Assembly: GCA_003157675.1 (NCBI GenBank)
Contig: PMKG01000198.1
Span: 1-12,584 of the forward strand
Direction: 5' to 3'
Source of the DNA: Acidobacteriota bacterium
GTDB lineage: Bacteria > Acidobacteriota > Vicinamibacteria > Vicinamibacterales > Fen-181
Length of the DNA stretch: 12,584 nt
Shown: positions 12,056 through 12,584 of the stretch, one piece after another
Layout of the letters: every line of letters starts with the position of its first letter
Numbering within the stretch: the stretch's first letter is position 1
Notes under the pieces: model-generated
Databases searched by the model: none
What the model saw: only the letters and a program-made list of their open reading frames with translations
Told to the model about the DNA's origin: nothing
Made by a program: the position numbers and the translations under genes

Positions 12056-12584
12056 TCAGCGAACGGGCTTGTCCTCCTCGAACAGCCACTCCTCGAGCGG
12101 CACGTCGTACTTCACCGACTTCCAGACGATCGGCGTGAGCGTCTCCCCCTGCCGGCTCCGGGTGTACTCGTTGATCTTGGTGGGCAGCGTCCGGCCGGCG
12201 AAGTTCGTGAATCCCGAGAACACGCGGCGCCCGTCCGGCGTCACCTCCTGCAGGAGGAGGAAGCGCTCCTTGTCGATGTAGAGATCGACGGCGGCGCCGT
12301 CGATCGTCGCGTGCAGCACGAACGCGGGACGGCGCTCGACGACCTTCGGCGCGGCGGACTCTGACGCCGGGGGCGCCTGCCACTCGACGACCGCGTCCGG
12401 CTGCAGCGCGAAGGCGGCGCTGTGGGCCGCGTACGAGGCGACGAAGGAGCACTGGTCGAACCAGCGCTGCATCCGCGCCACCGGCACCGTGCCGACGATC
12501 AGGCTGCGTCGCACCCACGACGCGCCGCCGTTCAGGAAATACTGGTCGAACCGCCGGCCGCGGTCGGCGGTCAGGTCGTGCTCG
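12056..12584 (-). CDS. Unrecognised protein, C-terminal part (5' end beyond the right edge)
   Basis: At least 176 codons are open from the right edge to a TGA at 12056-12058, with no start needed inside the window; a GTG at 12514 is in frame, but the reading continues upstream with plausible protein (DQYFLNGGASW). The visible part begins about EHDLTADRGRRFDQ and contains VVERRPAFVLHATIDG, AAVDLYIDKERFLLLQEVTPDG, FSGFTNFAGRTLPTKINEYT and VPLEEWLFEEDKPV. Alternating hydrophobic strands around YIDKERFLLLQ and a closing DVPLEEWLF resemble LolA/LolB-like or other outer-membrane-biogenesis beta-barrel folds often exported in Acidobacteriota, but this is a weak impression. I assign no function. It reads toward the repeat array 11964-12040. 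Confidence 0.7.
   Translation of the reverse strand, partial: EHDLTADRGRRFDQYFLNGGASWVRRSLIVGTVPVARMQRWFDQCSFVASYAAHSAAFALQPDAVVEWQAPPASESAAPKVVERRPAFVLHATIDGAAVDLYIDKERFLLLQEVTPDGRRVFSGFTNFAGRTLPTKINEYTRSRQGETLTPIVWKSVKYDVPLEEWLFEEDKPVR

Overview
This is a GC-rich window with double-membrane-type envelope genes: mreB, a PpiD-like periplasmic chaperone and a 67K-type SppA. Gene families, short heptamer tandem repeats between genes and GTG/TTG starts suggest a Gram-negative environmental bacterium. Acidobacteriota (Vicinamibacteria-like) is my best guess, by style only; no rRNA or other taxonomic marker is present.

Left part (1-5300), envelope biology. On the minus strand a diguanylate cyclase (GAF-like plus GGDEF) runs into mreB, which leaves the window at its left edge. 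The mreB Shine-Dalgarno overlaps the cyclase stop codon. A divergent promoter region (1333-1535) separates these from a PpiD-like foldase on the plus strand. Its last 14 bp overlap, tail to tail, the end of sppA (signal peptide peptidase) on the minus strand.

Middle (5212-8330). A repeat-rich spacer (heptamers, two hairpins) precedes a two-gene minus-strand operon: a class III extradiol dioxygenase of the DODA/YgiD type followed by a pirin with a complete metal site. A second repeat-rich spacer leads to a plus-strand double-SIS sugar-phosphate enzyme (NagB-II/AgaS type) that looks leaderless. A candidate bidirectional stem-loop separates it from the convergent hcp.

Right-middle (8333-11101), nitrosative stress module on the minus strand. 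It holds a short (class III type) hybrid-cluster protein with all hybrid-cluster ligands, and upstream a Crp/Fnr-family regulator with an FNR/DNR-type recognition helix. Between them is a perfect TTGAC-N4-GTCAA palindrome that matches that helix. Further upstream is an unrecognised five-helix membrane protein, bracketed by a 22-bp perfect direct repeat.

Right end (11172-12584), mobile-element debris: the 3' end of an IS91-family transposase with an in-frame TGA, cut off exactly where a 272-bp imperfect palindrome begins, then 11 degenerate heptamers. The window ends inside the C-terminal part of an unrecognised, probably exported, protein.

The least explained items are the 272-bp palindrome, the 22-bp repeats around the membrane-protein gene, and the compact regulator/box/hcp module.
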